NCBI GenBank assembly: GCA_002591745.1
Contig: PDLQ01000010.1
Coordinates: 104,573 to 168,572 of the forward strand
DNA: 64,000 nucleotides
Source: Lewinellaceae bacterium SD302
GTDB taxonomy: Bacteria > Bacteroidota > Bacteroidia > Chitinophagales > Saprospiraceae
Reading direction: 5' to 3'
Shown here: positions 18,820 through 27,330 of the stretch, piece by piece
Position numbering within the stretch: the first letter of the stretch is position 1
How the letters are laid out: every line of letters begins with the position of its first letter
Translations under genes and position numbers: made by a program
Notes under the pieces: model-generated
What the model was told of the DNA's origin: nothing
Database searches by the model: none
Seen by the model: the letters and a program-made list of their open reading frames with translations, nothing else

Positions 18820-19233
18820 CTAGTAAATGTAAGCGAGTACTTCACCGCCAACGTTCTCTTTGCGGGCTTGCTTTTCGGTCATTACTCCTTTGGAGGTAGA
18901 CACGAGTGCAATACCCAGACCGTTGATTACGCGTGGGAGATCGTCTTTGCCGACGTACTTACGGAGTCCTGGCTTGGATACGCGAATGAGTTTGCGAATA
19001 ACGGGGCGACGAGAGTCTTTCTCGTACTTCAGGGCGATGGAGATTTCGCCTTGCTTTCCTTTACCAGCTTCATCATCGAACTTGTACTTCAGGATGTAGC
19101 CTTGATCGTACAGAATTTCAGTGATGCGCTTCTTCATGTTAGAAGAAGGAATGATTACTACACGGTGACCAGCAACTTGAGCGTTGCGCAGGCGGGTCAG
19201 GTAATCCGCGATGGGATCAGTTACTGCTGCCAT
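18820..19233 (-). CDS. rpsH: 30S ribosomal protein S8
   Basis: S8 organises the central domain of 16S rRNA. In E. coli it represses the spc operon; here that is untested. The 137-residue protein begins [15 protein letters not shown] after a short leader and ends with [23 protein letters not shown]...GGEVLAYIY, the family signature. Confidence 0.97.
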   Translation of the reverse strand: MAAVTDPIADYLTRLRNAQVAGHRVVIIPSSNMKKRITEILYDQGYILKYKFDDEAGKGKQGEISIALKYEKDSRRPVIRKLIRVSKPGLRKYVGKDDLPRVINGLGIALVSTSKGVMTEKQARKENVGGEVLAYIY

Positions 19234-19312
19234 TTCTAATGGATTTCGCTCCGTGGTTTTGCCCGACCTATCGAAGTCGAGAACCTGTGGAACTGTTAAG
19301 AGTTGATACTAA

Positions 19313-19337
19313 GTACCAGATACTAGGTATCTGGTAC
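19313..19337. other. Perfect hairpin in the rpsN-rpsH spacer
   Basis: GTACCAGATAC, loop TAG, GTATCTGGTAC: an 11-bp perfect stem. Nearby are further GTACxxAGTA words (19370-19392). The 176-base spacer is far longer than usual for these genes. Confidence 0.65.
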
Positions 19338-19409
19338 AAAAGCACCATTTAAATTTATATCAAAGTTGTGAGTACCAAGTATCTTGTACTTGACACTATG
19401 AACCACTAC

Positions 19410-19679
19410 TTACCAAGACGCTTTGCGAATACCAGGAATCTTACCGTCCAGTGCCATGTCGCGGAACTTCACCCGGCAAAGACCGAATTTACGCATATAG
19501 CCTTTGGGGCGACCGGTCAGTCCACAGCGGTTGTGAAGGCGAATCGGGTTGGAGTTGCGGGGAAGCTTGTCCAGTTCGTCCCAGTTGCCCTCAGCTTTCA
19601 GCTGCTTACGCAGTTCGGCGTACTTGGCTACCATCTTTTGGCGCTTGCGTTCGCGGGCGATCAATGATTTGCGAGCCAT
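19410..19679 (-). CDS. rpsN: 30S ribosomal protein S14, zinc-independent form
   Basis: S14 lies in the head of the small subunit. The 89-residue form with only two isolated cysteines ([20 protein letters not shown]) lacks the CxxC pairs of the short zinc form. The N-terminus [20 protein letters not shown] is typical. It lies between rplE and rpsH. Confidence 0.96.
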   Translation of the reverse strand: MARKSLIARERKRQKMVAKYAELRKQLKAEGNWDELDKLPRNSNPIRLHNRCGLTGRPKGYMRKFGLCRVKFRDMALDGKIPGIRKASW

Positions 19680-19682
19680 TGT

Positions 19683-20240
19683 CTAGTTATTTTGATTTTT
19701 GAAAGGAAGGCCAAGCTCTTTGAGCAGGGCCAAGGCTTCGGCGTCGGTATCCGCAGTTGTTACGAAAGTAATGTCGTAACCGGTGATTTTGGATACATCG
19801 TCGAGGCTAAGTTCGGGGAAGATGATCTGCTCCTGGATACCCATGGAGTAGTTACCGCGGCCGTCGAAGCTCTTGTCGTTGATTCCCCGGAAGTCCCGTA
19901 CACGTGGCAGGGCAATGGAGATCAGGCGATCGAGAAACTCGTACATCCGTTCGCGGCGCAGGGTCACCTTGGCACCGATAGTCATTCCGTCGCGCAACTT
20001 AAAGTTAGAGACAGATTTCTTGGCTTTGGTCGGCACAGCTTTCTGACCGGCGATGCGGGTCATTTCAGTAAGTGCGTTCTCCGCCAATTTCTTATCCTGG
20101 GAAGCCAGACCAACACCCTGGTTGATACAGATCTTCTTCAGTTCAGGAATCTGCATAGAGCTCTTGTAACCGAACTTCTCTTGCAGTTTCTCGCGTACCT
20201 CTTCGCGGTACTTGGTCTTTAATCGTGGTTCGTGGCTCAT
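19683..20240 (-). CDS. rplE: 50S ribosomal protein L5
   Basis: L5 binds 5S rRNA and forms a bridge to the small subunit. The 185-residue protein shows [20 protein letters not shown], the [20 protein letters not shown] stretch, the [20 protein letters not shown] region and the C-terminal [10 protein letters not shown]. It is 3 bases from rpsN, so probably translationally coupled. Confidence 0.97.
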   Translation of the reverse strand: MSHEPRLKTKYREEVREKLQEKFGYKSSMQIPELKKICINQGVGLASQDKKLAENALTEMTRIAGQKAVPTKAKKSVSNFKLRDGMTIGAKVTLRRERMYEFLDRLISIALPRVRDFRGINDKSFDGRGNYSMGIQEQIIFPELSLDDVSKITGYDITFVTTADTDAEALALLKELGLPFKNQNN

Positions 20241-20242
20241 CT

Positions 20243-20599
20243 TTACAGTGTATTACCGGTTTTCTTAGAGATGCGTACCAATTTGCCGTCTTCGTTACGT
20301 TGGCGGCCAACCCGGGTAGGTTGGTCGTTTCCGTCTACGAGCATCAGGTTGCTGATGTGGATCGGGCTTGGCTTTTCTACGATGCCGCCTTGACTGGTCT
20401 CGGTCGGCTTCTGGTGCTTCTTACGGATGTTGATGCCCTCAACGATGGCACGGTTCTCCTTGGGGAAGACTTCGATGACCTCGCGGATCTCGGTACGGCT
20501 TTTCTGTGCACCGGCGATCACGATTACGCGGTCTCCTTTTTTTATCTTCAGCTTGGGCGCAAAGCGCTTCTGCTGGTCTTTATATTGTTTGTTCGCCAT
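20243..20599 (-). CDS. rplX: 50S ribosomal protein L24
   Basis: L24 initiates large-subunit assembly. The KOW motif is visible ([20 protein letters not shown]), followed by [19 protein letters not shown] and [19 protein letters not shown]. Length is 118 aa. It sits between rplN and rplE as expected. Confidence 0.96.
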   Translation of the reverse strand: MANKQYKDQQKRFAPKLKIKKGDRVIVIAGAQKSRTEIREVIEVFPKENRAIVEGINIRKKHQKPTETSQGGIVEKPSPIHISNLMLVDGNDQPTRVGRQRNEDGKLVRISKKTGNTL

Positions 20600-20626
20600 T
20601 TTGCTTACAATTTGCGGGAAGTTACC

Positions 20627-20995
20627 TTACAGTACCTCCGGTGCCAGTGAAACAATTTTCATGTAGTCGCGATCGCGCAGCTCCCGGGCAACCGGGCCGA
20701 AGATCCGCGTTCCACGGGGTTCTTCATTTGCGTTCAGCAGCACTACCGCATTATCGTCGAAGCGGATGTAAGAACCATCCTTACGGCGAATTTCTTTTCG
20801 GGTGCGAACGACTACGGCTTTTGAAACCGAGCCCTTCTTAACGTTTCCACCGGGGGAAGCGTCTTTTACGGATACTACGATCTGATCGCCGATGCTGGCG
20901 TAGCGGCGCTTAGAGCCGCCCAGAACGCGAATACAGAGCACTTCTTTGGCTCCGCTGTTGTCGGCTACCCGTAACCGTGATTCCTGTTGGATCAT
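20627..20995 (-). CDS. rplN: 50S ribosomal protein L14
   Basis: L14 contacts 16S rRNA at an intersubunit bridge. The 122-residue sequence begins [20 protein letters not shown] and ends [24 protein letters not shown], all highly conserved. Standard position after rpsQ. Confidence 0.97.
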   Translation of the reverse strand: MIQQESRLRVADNSGAKEVLCIRVLGGSKRRYASIGDQIVVSVKDASPGGNVKKGSVSKAVVVRTRKEIRRKDGSYIRFDDNAVVLLNANEEPRGTRIFGPVARELRDRDYMKIVSLAPEVL

Positions 20996-21065
20996 GACAA
21001 CTTAATTTTTGTGTCGCTTGAATTGGACTAGTGATTAGATTAAGAAACGGAAATCGAGAAGTGGA

Positions 21066-21410
21066 TTACTTCGCTTTCTCCAGGATCTCCACCAAACGCC
21101 AACGCTTGCGGCGGCTCAGCGGACGAGTCTCCATGATCCGAACGGTATCACCGATGGAACACTCGTTGTTCTCGTCGTGAGCGATGAATTTTTTGTTTCT
21201 CTTTACGAACTTTCCGTAGATCGGGTGCTTCAGGCGACGCTCGATGCTCACGGCAATGGTCTTATCCATTTTGTTGGACGTCACAATGCCAACCCGTTGT
21301 TTACGCAAGTCACGGCCGGTTTCGACCGCATCCGCTTTAACGGAAACGTTTTCTTTAGCAGTTTCCACCTGAGCGGTTTTCTCATTATCCATTTGATCGG
21401 TATTACTCAT
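21066..21410 (-). CDS. rpsQ: 30S ribosomal protein S17 with N-terminal extension
   Basis: S17 stabilises the 5' domain of 16S rRNA. The core begins at about residue 34 ([20 protein letters not shown]) and includes [20 protein letters not shown] and [20 protein letters not shown]. The first 33 residues, rich in Asp, Glu, Thr and Val, exceed the usual start. An internal start cannot be excluded, but no methionine occurs at the core start, so the extension is probably real. It is 7 bases after rpmC. Confidence 0.94.
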   Translation of the reverse strand: MSNTDQMDNEKTAQVETAKENVSVKADAVETGRDLRKQRVGIVTSNKMDKTIAVSIERRLKHPIYGKFVKRNKKFIAHDENNECSIGDTVRIMETRPLSRRKRWRLVEILEKAK

Positions 21411-21417
21411 GGCTTAC

Positions 21418-21690
21418 TTACTTTTTAGTTTTACGACGACGGAAGAGGATGCGGTCACGCTTGGCCAGCTCCTCGGGGGAAGCCTCGGCCAGCTCACGAC
21501 GGCGCAATTCAGTGTTGATCCGGGCGATATCGCGCCGGCTCGTCCGCAATTCCAGCGGATTCGCGATGCCGTTAACCGTGTGGTCAAACTTCATCTTCTG
21601 GTAAGCTACCTCTGCCTCCGCCAACTGGCTCTGAAGGTCTTCGGTGCTCATCGCCTGCAATTCTAGAAATTTATTGCTTGCCATATTCAT
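21418..21690 (-). CDS. rpmC: 50S ribosomal protein L29
   Basis: L29 lies near the tunnel exit and helps recruit chaperones and the signal recognition particle. FLELQAMSTEDLQSQLAEAE and the helix ELRTSRRDIARINTELRRRE identify it. At 90 aa it is longer than the usual 60-70, with a basic C-terminal tail RILFRRRKTKK. The true start may be the internal Met at 21684. Confidence 0.95.
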   Translation of the reverse strand: MNMASNKFLELQAMSTEDLQSQLAEAEVAYQKMKFDHTVNGIANPLELRTSRRDIARINTELRRRELAEASPEELAKRDRILFRRRKTKK

Positions 21691-21801
21691 TCATTTTGCC
21701 ACGCTGCAAGCAGGTGGTCTTCTCTATAAAATGATTTAATGATTGGATAAAACAGTGATTTAATGATTGGATCATTCGATCATTGCCTCATTGGATCATT
21801 A
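21691..21801. repeat. ATGAT/ATCATT low-complexity spacer (rplP-rpmC)
   Basis: Between 21728 and 21801 the spacer is made of repeated AATGATT, GGATCATT and TGATTTAATGATTGGAT words that can pair with each other. Similar word mixtures recur at 14803-14850, 16679-16790, 23688-23770, 43933-44040, 50267-50310 and 51745-51865, always outside genes. Confidence 0.6.
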
Positions 21802-22221
21802 TTAATCGACGTAGTCGACCCGGGTGATCGTACGGGTTTGAACCGGTAATTTCTGAGCGGCCAGGCGCAAGGCCTCTACGGCTACGTCGCGCGGAACACC
21901 GTCCAGTTCAAACAGTACACGGCCCGGCTGAACCTGAGCTACCCAATGGTCCAAGGCACCTTTACCCTTACCCATCCGTACCTCAAGTGGTTTCTTGGTG
22001 ATCGGTTTGTCCGGAAAAATGCGGATCCAGACCTTACCCTCACGCTTCATGAAACGCGTCATGGCGATACGGGCAGCCTCGATCTGCCGGTTAGTGATCC
22101 GGCCCTGGTCAAGGCTCTTCAAACCGAAAGAACCGAAAGAAACCTGGTTACCCCGCTGGGCATTGCCCTTGTTGCGCATTTTCTGCTGCTTGCGGTACTT
22201 TGTTCTTTTTGGCTGTAACAT
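21802..22221 (-). CDS. rplP: 50S ribosomal protein L16
   Basis: L16 helps position tRNA at the A site of the large subunit. The 139-residue protein begins [20 protein letters not shown] and has [25 protein letters not shown] and [12 protein letters not shown] 290-base gap separates it from rpsC; a promoter-like element (22304-22334) in that gap could drive it. Confidence 0.97.
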   Translation of the reverse strand: MLQPKRTKYRKQQKMRNKGNAQRGNQVSFGSFGLKSLDQGRITNRQIEAARIAMTRFMKREGKVWIRIFPDKPITKKPLEVRMGKGKGALDHWVAQVQPGRVLFELDGVPRDVAVEALRLAAQKLPVQTRTITRVDYVD

Positions 22222-22303
22222 GATTATTATTTTTCCACTAAAAAAGAAGACAAACAGGCTTCAAGTCAGTGAATTGAACCTCTACGCTCCTTTTTAAGCG
22301 GGG

Positions 22304-22334
22304 CAAAGGTACTATTAATTTGCGAAACTCCGAA
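22304..22334 (-). promoter_or_regulatory. Possible internal promoter upstream of rplP
   Basis: On the minus strand a -7-type TACCTTTG (22304-22311) has a weak TTCG about 19 bases upstream. It is 83 bases before rplP, and the two hairpins beyond it suggest a transcriptional break here. Confidence 0.45.
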
Positions 22335-22341
22335 GAAAAAC

Positions 22342-22382
22342 GTGTCTTTTAAAAACTGACATAGCCAGTTTTTAAAAGACAC
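22342..22382. other. Perfect 17-bp hairpin in the rpsC-rplP spacer
   Basis: GTGTCTTTTAAAAACTG, a 7-base loop, and the exact complement. It is AT-rich and not followed by a T-run on the minus strand. Confidence 0.75.
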
Positions 22383-22383
22383 A

Positions 22384-22419
22384 GACAACTTCAGTCCCGC
22401 AAGCGGGTCTGAAGTTGTC
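22384..22419. other. Second hairpin in the rpsC-rplP spacer
   Basis: GACAACTTCAG-T-CCCGC, 2-base loop, GCGGG-T-CTGAAGTTGTC: a 17-bp stem with one T-T mismatch, directly adjoining the previous hairpin. Together they may pause or terminate transcription between rpsC and rplP. Confidence 0.75.
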
Positions 22420-22511
22420 CTTAATAACGATCAGCGCACTGCCTCACGGCATTGATGATCGGTTCTTTACAAAATCTTGCGGCCGCTTATTGCAGTCGCG
22501 GGAAACCGCAC

Positions 22512-23243
22512 CTAGCGGTCACGGCGGCCACCACGACCTCCACGGTCACGACCTCCGCGGCCACCTCGGCCACCACGTTCTTTAGAAACCATACCGGCAT
22601 TAGGGTTCAGGTCACGCTTACCAAGAACCTCACCTTTACACAGCCACACCTTGATGCCGATCTTACCGTAAACGGTCTGGGCTTCTTTGTGGGCGTAGTC
22701 GATGTCGGCACGGAAAGTGTGCAGCGGCGTACGGCCTTCTTTGAACTCCTCATTACGGCTCATGTCAGAACCGTTCAGACGACCGGCGATGCGCACCTTG
22801 ATACCTTCGGCACCGGCACGCATAGTGGCGGCGATGGAAGTTTTGATGGCACGACGGTAGTTGATCCGGGCTTCGATCTGCTTGGCGATGCTCTCACCAA
22901 CGATGTTGGCGTCCAGCTCCGGCTTGCGGACCTCTACGATGTTCAACTGAATGTCTTTACCGGTGATACGGCGCAGCTCCTCGCGGATCTGGTCGATCTC
23001 TTTACCACCTTTACCGATAATAATACCGGGGCGGCTGGTGTGGATAGTAATGGTTACCCGCTTGAGGGTACGCTCGATAACGATCCTGGCGATACCGCCC
23101 TTAGGAACCCGTTTGTCGAGGTATTGACGTAATTTCTCGTCTTCGATCACCTTTGCTGCGTAGTCCTTGTCGGCGTACCAGTTGCTGTCCCATCCGCGGA
23201 TGTAACCCAGGCGATTACCAATTGGATTTGTTTTCTGTCCCAT
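22512..23243 (-). CDS. rpsC: 30S ribosomal protein S3 with RGG-rich tail
   Basis: S3 lies at the mRNA entry channel. The KH domain is visible ([20 protein letters not shown]) together with [20 protein letters not shown] and [20 protein letters not shown]. The last 26 residues are almost pure RGG/GGR repeats, an RNA-binding-type tail beyond the usual end. Total length is 243 aa. It starts 3 bases after rplV. Confidence 0.96.
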   Translation of the reverse strand: MGQKTNPIGNRLGYIRGWDSNWYADKDYAAKVIEDEKLRQYLDKRVPKGGIARIVIERTLKRVTITIHTSRPGIIIGKGGKEIDQIREELRRITGKDIQLNIVEVRKPELDANIVGESIAKQIEARINYRRAIKTSIAATMRAGAEGIKVRIAGRLNGSDMSRNEEFKEGRTPLHTFRADIDYAHKEAQTVYGKIGIKVWLCKGEVLGKRDLNPNAGMVSKERGGRGGRGGRDRGGRGGRRDR

Positions 23244-23246
23244 GGC

Positions 23247-23636
23247 TTATGCTTCTTCGGTTTCAGCTACTTCGGTGTTCTCCGGCAGTGGAGTACGATT
23301 AGCTACTTTAATACAGATGTGACAGGAGTGCTTGCGGATACGGTGAGCACGGCCGTGGGGGGCCGGGCGGAACCGCTTCAGCTGGGCGCCAGAGTCGGCG
23401 AAAGCCTCGGATATGTACAGGTCATAATCCGCGGCACTTTCCATGCCGTCCAGTTTGTACTCCCAGTTGGCTACGGCGCTCAAGAGCGTCTTTTCCAGCC
23501 AGCGGGCAGCTTCCTGCTTAGAGAATTTGAGGATGTCGAGGGCCTCCCCTACCCGCTTACCGCGGATGAGATCAACGACCAGGCGCATCTTGCGCACGGA
23601 CATCGGGATGCTTGTATGTTTAGCTACTGCTTCCAT
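23247..23636 (-). CDS. rplV: 50S ribosomal protein L22
   Basis: L22 lines the narrowest part of the exit tunnel. KHTSIPMSVRKMRLVVDLIR, the helix KTLLSAVANWEYKL, and the hairpin signature KRFRPAPHGRAHRIRKHSCH identify it. Length 129 aa is normal. A 180-base gap before it contains two motif copies. Confidence 0.96.
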   Translation of the reverse strand: MEAVAKHTSIPMSVRKMRLVVDLIRGKRVGEALDILKFSKQEAARWLEKTLLSAVANWEYKLDGMESAADYDLYISEAFADSGAQLKRFRPAPHGRAHRIRKHSCHICIKVANRTPLPENTEVAETEEA

Positions 23637-23672
23637 TGTTATTGATTTATAGGGTGACCGTGGTTGAATTTT

Positions 23673-23690
23673 GGCTTCAAAGTAGCCATG
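23673..23690 (+). repeat. Dispersed motif copy 22, degenerate
   Basis: Reads GGCTTCAAAGTAGCCATG: the last core base is C instead of A. Short-spacer variant; inverted relative to copy 7, 84 bases away. Confidence 0.65.
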
Positions 23691-23773
23691 TCAAAATGAT
23701 AGCATGAGGAAATAATCGAATGATAAAATGTCCATTTAATCATTTAACCACCTTTTCACTTGATCATTACTGA

Positions 23774-23792
23774 CACTGCTACTTTGTTAGTC
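23774..23792 (-). repeat. Dispersed motif copy 7
   Basis: Minus-strand reading GACTAACAAAGTAGCAGTG, core 23777-23786, identical to copy 1. Intergenic between rpsS and rplV. Confidence 0.9.
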
Positions 23793-23818
23793 AAAAGCTA
23801 CCAGGCCACAGCCCTTGA

Positions 23819-24088
23819 CTATTTCTTACGGTTTCCAGCGTGACCCTTGTAGGTACGGGTTGGAGCGAACTCGCCCAACTTGTGTCCTACCATGTTCTCG
23901 GTAACGTATACCGGGATGTGGGTCTTGCCATTGTGAACGGCGATGGTCAGGCCAACCATGTCCGGGAAGATCATGGATGAACGGGACCAGGTTTTGATCA
24001 TGCCCTTACGACCACTGCCCTGGGCAGCCTGTACCTTTTCGTACAATTTATGGAATACGTAGGGTCCTTTCTTGAGTGAACGTGCCAT
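23819..24088 (-). CDS. rpsS: 30S ribosomal protein S19
   Basis: S19 sits in the small-subunit head near the A-site finger. The 89-residue protein begins [20 protein letters not shown] and has [20 protein letters not shown] and [17 protein letters not shown]. It starts 3 bases after rplB. Confidence 0.97.
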   Translation of the reverse strand: MARSLKKGPYVFHKLYEKVQAAQGSGRKGMIKTWSRSSMIFPDMVGLTIAVHNGKTHIPVYVTENMVGHKLGEFAPTRTYKGHAGNRKK

Positions 24089-24091
24089 ACC

Positions 24092-24931
24092 TTATTTCTT
24101 GTTCTTGGTCTTACGACGGCTAATGATCAATTTGCTGCTTGCTTTATTCGGGTTGCGGGTTTTCTGACCTTTGGCCATGATACCCGTGCGGCTCCGTGGG
24201 TGACCACCGGAAGCGCGACCTTCACCACCACCCATGGGGTGATCGACAGGGTTCATCGCAACACCACGAACGCGGGGGCGACGGCCCAACCAGCGCTTGC
24301 GACCAGCTTTACCCAATACCTGCAGACCGTGATCCGGGTTAGAGGTAACGCCGATGGTAGCGCGGCAGGTAATGAGAATCCGACGAACTTCACCGGAAGG
24401 CAATTTTACGGAAGCATAACGACCTTCACGGCCCATCAGTACGCCGTTCGTACCGGCACTACGAGCCAGAGCGGCCCCCTTACCGGGCTGCAACTCGATG
24501 GCATGGATGCTGGAACCCAAAGGCACTTCACCCAACAGCATGGTGTTGCCCACATTCGGTTCTACTCCTTTACCGGAGTTGACGGTGTCACCTACGGTCA
24601 GTCCCTGAGGAGCAATGATGTAGGTTTTTACGCCGTCGGTGTATTCGAGCAGGGCGATGAATGCGGTACGGTTCGGATCGTACTCGATGCTTTTGACCGT
24701 CGCGGCGATACCGTCGCGGTTGCGGCGGAAGTCGATGATCCGGTACTTGCGTTTGTGACCACCACCCATCTGGCGCATGGTCATTTTACCGTCGTGGTTA
24801 CGGCCACCGCTCTTTTTGATCGGCGCGAGTAGGCTCTTCTCCGGCTTGTTTCCCTGCGTCAACTCCGTAAAACGGTTGGCTACGCGAAAACGGGAGCCGG
24901 GACTAACCGGTTTATGCTTTCTGATTGGCAT
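24092..24931 (-). CDS. rplB: 50S ribosomal protein L2
   Basis: L2 supports the peptidyl-transferase centre. The 279-residue protein has [20 protein letters not shown], the [10 protein letters not shown] region and the C-terminal signature [20 protein letters not shown] with the conserved functional histidine. Length is normal. Confidence 0.97.
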   Translation of the reverse strand: MPIRKHKPVSPGSRFRVANRFTELTQGNKPEKSLLAPIKKSGGRNHDGKMTMRQMGGGHKRKYRIIDFRRNRDGIAATVKSIEYDPNRTAFIALLEYTDGVKTYIIAPQGLTVGDTVNSGKGVEPNVGNTMLLGEVPLGSSIHAIELQPGKGAALARSAGTNGVLMGREGRYASVKLPSGEVRRILITCRATIGVTSNPDHGLQVLGKAGRKRWLGRRPRVRGVAMNPVDHPMGGGEGRASGGHPRSRTGIMAKGQKTRNPNKASSKLIISRRKTKNKK

Positions 24932-25080
24932 AATGAATGAATTAGCTTTTTGGATCTCGGAGCAAAAAATGACGTCTAAATCGACCTATCGTCACCGCTC
25001 CCCACCCAAAAAGGGTTTTTAAATGCGATGCATATCAACTAAGATTAGCCTTGCGTGTCGACAAGGCCAAGCCCTGTCGT

Positions 25081-25377
25081 TTATGCCTCGTTGTACAGGT
25101 CGAGTTCTTCTCCTTCGGACAGGGTAACGATGGCTTTTTTATAAGCGGCTACCCGACCACGGATCAGTCCTGACTTGGTCGATCGATTTTTAGTTTTTCC
25201 TGGCATCGTCATGGTGTTGACTCCTTCTACGGTTACCCCGTAGCGGGCTTCAACTGCTTTGCGGACCTCAATCTTATTGGCGGTCTTCTCAACGATGAAG
25301 GTGTATTGTTGCAGGCTGTCGGAAAGACCTTCGGACTTCTCGGATACAACCGGCTTGATCAAGATATTCTTTTTCAT
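25081..25377 (-). CDS. rplW: 50S ribosomal protein L23
   Basis: L23 lies at the tunnel exit and docks trigger factor and SRP. The 98-residue product begins MKKNILIKPVVSEKSEGLSD and has YTFIVEKTANKIEVRKAVEA. A 149-base gap separates it from rplB. It follows rplD by 10 bases. Confidence 0.96.
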   Translation of the reverse strand: MKKNILIKPVVSEKSEGLSDSLQQYTFIVEKTANKIEVRKAVEARYGVTVEGVNTMTMPGKTKNRSTKSGLIRGRVAAYKKAIVTLSEGEELDLYNEA

Positions 25378-25387
25378 GGCAGTGTAA

Positions 25388-26014
25388 TTAAGCGAAGTTT
25401 TCCTTCAGTTTTTCAATGGCTCCTTCTGCTACGATCACGTTGGTAGCGTGCATCAACTGGTAAGTGTTGACATCGCTAGCTGCTACGACCTGAGCTTTGG
25501 GGAGGTTACGGCTGCTGCGGAACACATTTACATCGTGATCTGCAGTGATCAGCAGGGTTTTCTCGTTAGAGAGGTCGAAGGCATTCAGTACGTTGATGAA
25601 ATCCTTGGTGCGTGGGGCATCCATGCTCAGGTCTTCAATCAAAGTTAGTTTGCCGGCGGCTGCTTTGGTAGAGAAAGCGCTGGCACGAGCCAGTTGACGA
25701 ACTTTCTTGTTCAGCTTGACGACGTAGTTACGGGGGCGTGGACCGAATACACGGCCACCACTGCGGAACAGCGGGTTCTTGATATCGCCCTTACGACTAC
25801 CGCCCGTACCTTTCTGACGGTGCAGTTTTTTGGTTGAGCCGGCGATCTCACCGCGCTCTTTGGCCTTGTGGGTACCCTGACGCTGAGCGGCCAGGTATGA
25901 CTTTACGGCCAGGTAGACGGCGTGCTCGTTGGGCTCTACTCCGAAAATGTTTTCGGGCAGTTCCACGCTACGGCCAGTGCCGCTACCAGTTGAATTTTGC
26001 ACTTCAAGTTTCAT
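25388..26014 (-). CDS. rplD: 50S ribosomal protein L4
   Basis: L4 lines the exit tunnel. In E. coli it also represses the S10 operon; the equivalent here is unknown. The 208-residue protein has AVYLAVKSYLAAQRQGTHKA, KKLHRQKGTGGSRKGDIKNP and VFGPRPRNYVVKLNKKVRQL, typical of bacterial L4. Confidence 0.97.
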   Translation of the reverse strand: MKLEVQNSTGSGTGRSVELPENIFGVEPNEHAVYLAVKSYLAAQRQGTHKAKERGEIAGSTKKLHRQKGTGGSRKGDIKNPLFRSGGRVFGPRPRNYVVKLNKKVRQLARASAFSTKAAAGKLTLIEDLSMDAPRTKDFINVLNAFDLSNEKTLLITADHDVNVFRSSRNLPKAQVVAASDVNTYQLMHATNVIVAEGAIEKLKENFA

Positions 26015-26064
26015 GTTGTGCTATTTAGAGATTTCGGCCGGGGCCAAAATCGACTTTGATAAAT

Positions 26065-26685
26065 TTATTTCTCCAGGATTACGTAGGCTCCTTTATGGCC
26101 GGGTACAGCACCTTTTACAAGGATCAGGTTGCGGTCTCCAAATACTTTGAGGACTTCCAGATTCTTGATCTTGATGCGGGTTCCGCCATCGCGGCCAGCC
26201 ATGCGCATGCCTTTGAATACCCGGGCCGGGTAAGAGGCAGCACCAATGGAACCAGGGGCCCGTTGGCGGTTGTGCTGACCGTGGGTAGCGTCGTTTACAC
26301 CCTTAAAGTTGTAACGCTTAACTACACCCTGGAAACCTTTACCCTTGGAAGTACCAACGGCGTTGATCTTGTCGCCTTCTGCGAAAACCTCGTCTACAGT
26401 GACGGTGTCGCCGATGGCTTTTTCCAGATCGGAATCGCGGAATTCAGCGACTTTGCGCTTAGGCGTAGTGTTAGCGGCCTTGAAGTGGCCCTGAAGAGAT
26501 TTAGTCGTAGATTTTTCACGACCCTCGCCGTAGGCGAGTTGTAGCGAGTAGTAGTTATCGCTATCGTCGGTTTTCACCTGGGTGACAACACAGGGACCGG
26601 CTTCGATCACGGTGCAAGCCACATTACGGCCCGCATCATCAAAGATGCTGGTCATACCGACTTTTTTACCAATAATACCGTTCAT
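26065..26685 (-). CDS. rplC: 50S ribosomal protein L3
   Basis: L3 is an early assembly protein near the peptidyl-transferase centre. The 206-residue protein begins [20 protein letters not shown] and has the [19 protein letters not shown] and [21 protein letters not shown] signatures including the conserved Gln-containing loop. Length is typical. Confidence 0.97.
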   Translation of the reverse strand: MNGIIGKKVGMTSIFDDAGRNVACTVIEAGPCVVTQVKTDDSDNYYSLQLAYGEGREKSTTKSLQGHFKAANTTPKRKVAEFRDSDLEKAIGDTVTVDEVFAEGDKINAVGTSKGKGFQGVVKRYNFKGVNDATHGQHNRQRAPGSIGAASYPARVFKGMRMAGRDGGTRIKIKNLEVLKVFGDRNLILVKGAVPGHKGAYVILEK

Positions 26686-26704
26686 CGGTTAAAATTTTAT
26701 TCGT

Positions 26705-26834
26705 CAAGCTTCCCTGCGGGAACCTTGCCGAATACTCCCGGCTCTGATCCAAATATTTGGAGCGGAGCTAAGAGCAGTTAGCTAATTGGATGTCCTGGTG
26801 TGCAAAGGTTCTTGATTGAGAAGCTTTGTACACC
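26705..26834. other. rpsJ-rplC spacer packed with four hairpins
   Basis: Four consecutive dyads fill this 154-base spacer: 26705-26727 (9 of 10 bp), the 14-base palindrome TCCAAATATTTGGA (26748-26761), AGCTAA/TTAGCT (26766-26783) and a 16-bp stem with two mismatches (26797-26834). None has a T-run. In E. coli the S10 leader, which regulates the operon, lies before rpsJ; here the structures lie after it. Confidence 0.6.
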
Positions 26835-26839
26835 TTTGA

Positions 26840-27148
26840 TTAGGTCAGCTTGACCTGGATGTCTACACCACTAGGGAGTTCGAGTTTCGACAGCGCATCA
26901 ACCGTTTTCTGGTTGGGCGTGTAAATCTCGATCAGCCGCTTGTGTGTGCGTAATTGGAACTGCTCCCGGGATTTCTTATTTACGTGCGGTGAACGCAGAA
27001 CGGTGTAAATATTCTTCTCGGTGGGCAGCGGAATCGGGCCAGTTACGATGGCCCCACTGTTTTTTACGGTCTTGACGATCTTCTCCGTGGATTTGTCTAC
27101 CAGGTTGTGATCGTAGGACCGCAGCTTAATGCGAATTTTCTGATTCAT
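26840..27148 (-). CDS. rpsJ: 30S ribosomal protein S10
   Basis: S10 is a small-subunit head protein that can also act in transcription antitermination with NusB. The 102-residue protein begins [20 protein letters not shown] and has the [20 protein letters not shown] signature. It follows fusA directly; there is no tuf gene between them, as is common in Bacteroidota. Confidence 0.97.
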   Translation of the reverse strand: MNQKIRIKLRSYDHNLVDKSTEKIVKTVKNSGAIVTGPIPLPTEKNIYTVLRSPHVNKKSREQFQLRTHKRLIEIYTPNQKTVDALSKLELPSGVDIQVKLT

Positions 27149-27330
27149 GCCAGTTATTGAATTTCAAATGAGGTGTTGAAAAGATTGCGGATGAAGATCA
27201 GATTTTGGATCAAAATTTTGAATCCGTAATCATTTCAACACGCCGCTTCAACGTGTACCGGGCGTTCCCGGCATGGTTTTATGAAGAGCCGATTATCTCG
27301 TTTTCACGAGATAATCGGCTAGTTGGTTAT
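27149..27330. other. fusA-rpsJ spacer with two strong hairpins
   Basis: A 20-bp stem with two mismatches (27173-27192 with 27222-27241) and a perfect 14-bp stem AGCCGATTATCTCG (27287-27300 with 27307-27320). The second lies 11 bases after the fusA stop. Neither has a clear T-run on the minus strand. Confidence 0.65.

Larger units (their letters stand above)
23637..23818. repeat. rpsS-rplV spacer: motif pair plus ATGAT words
   Basis: This 182-base spacer carries the degenerate motif copy 22 and copy 7 in opposite orientation, with ATGAT/ATCATT low-complexity DNA in between. It is one of the few places in the ribosomal cluster where the dispersed motif occurs. Confidence 0.65.

Noticed and set aside
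24200..24832. Thr-rich 210-codon plus-strand frame
   Set aside because: Antisense to rplB, produced by its codon usage.
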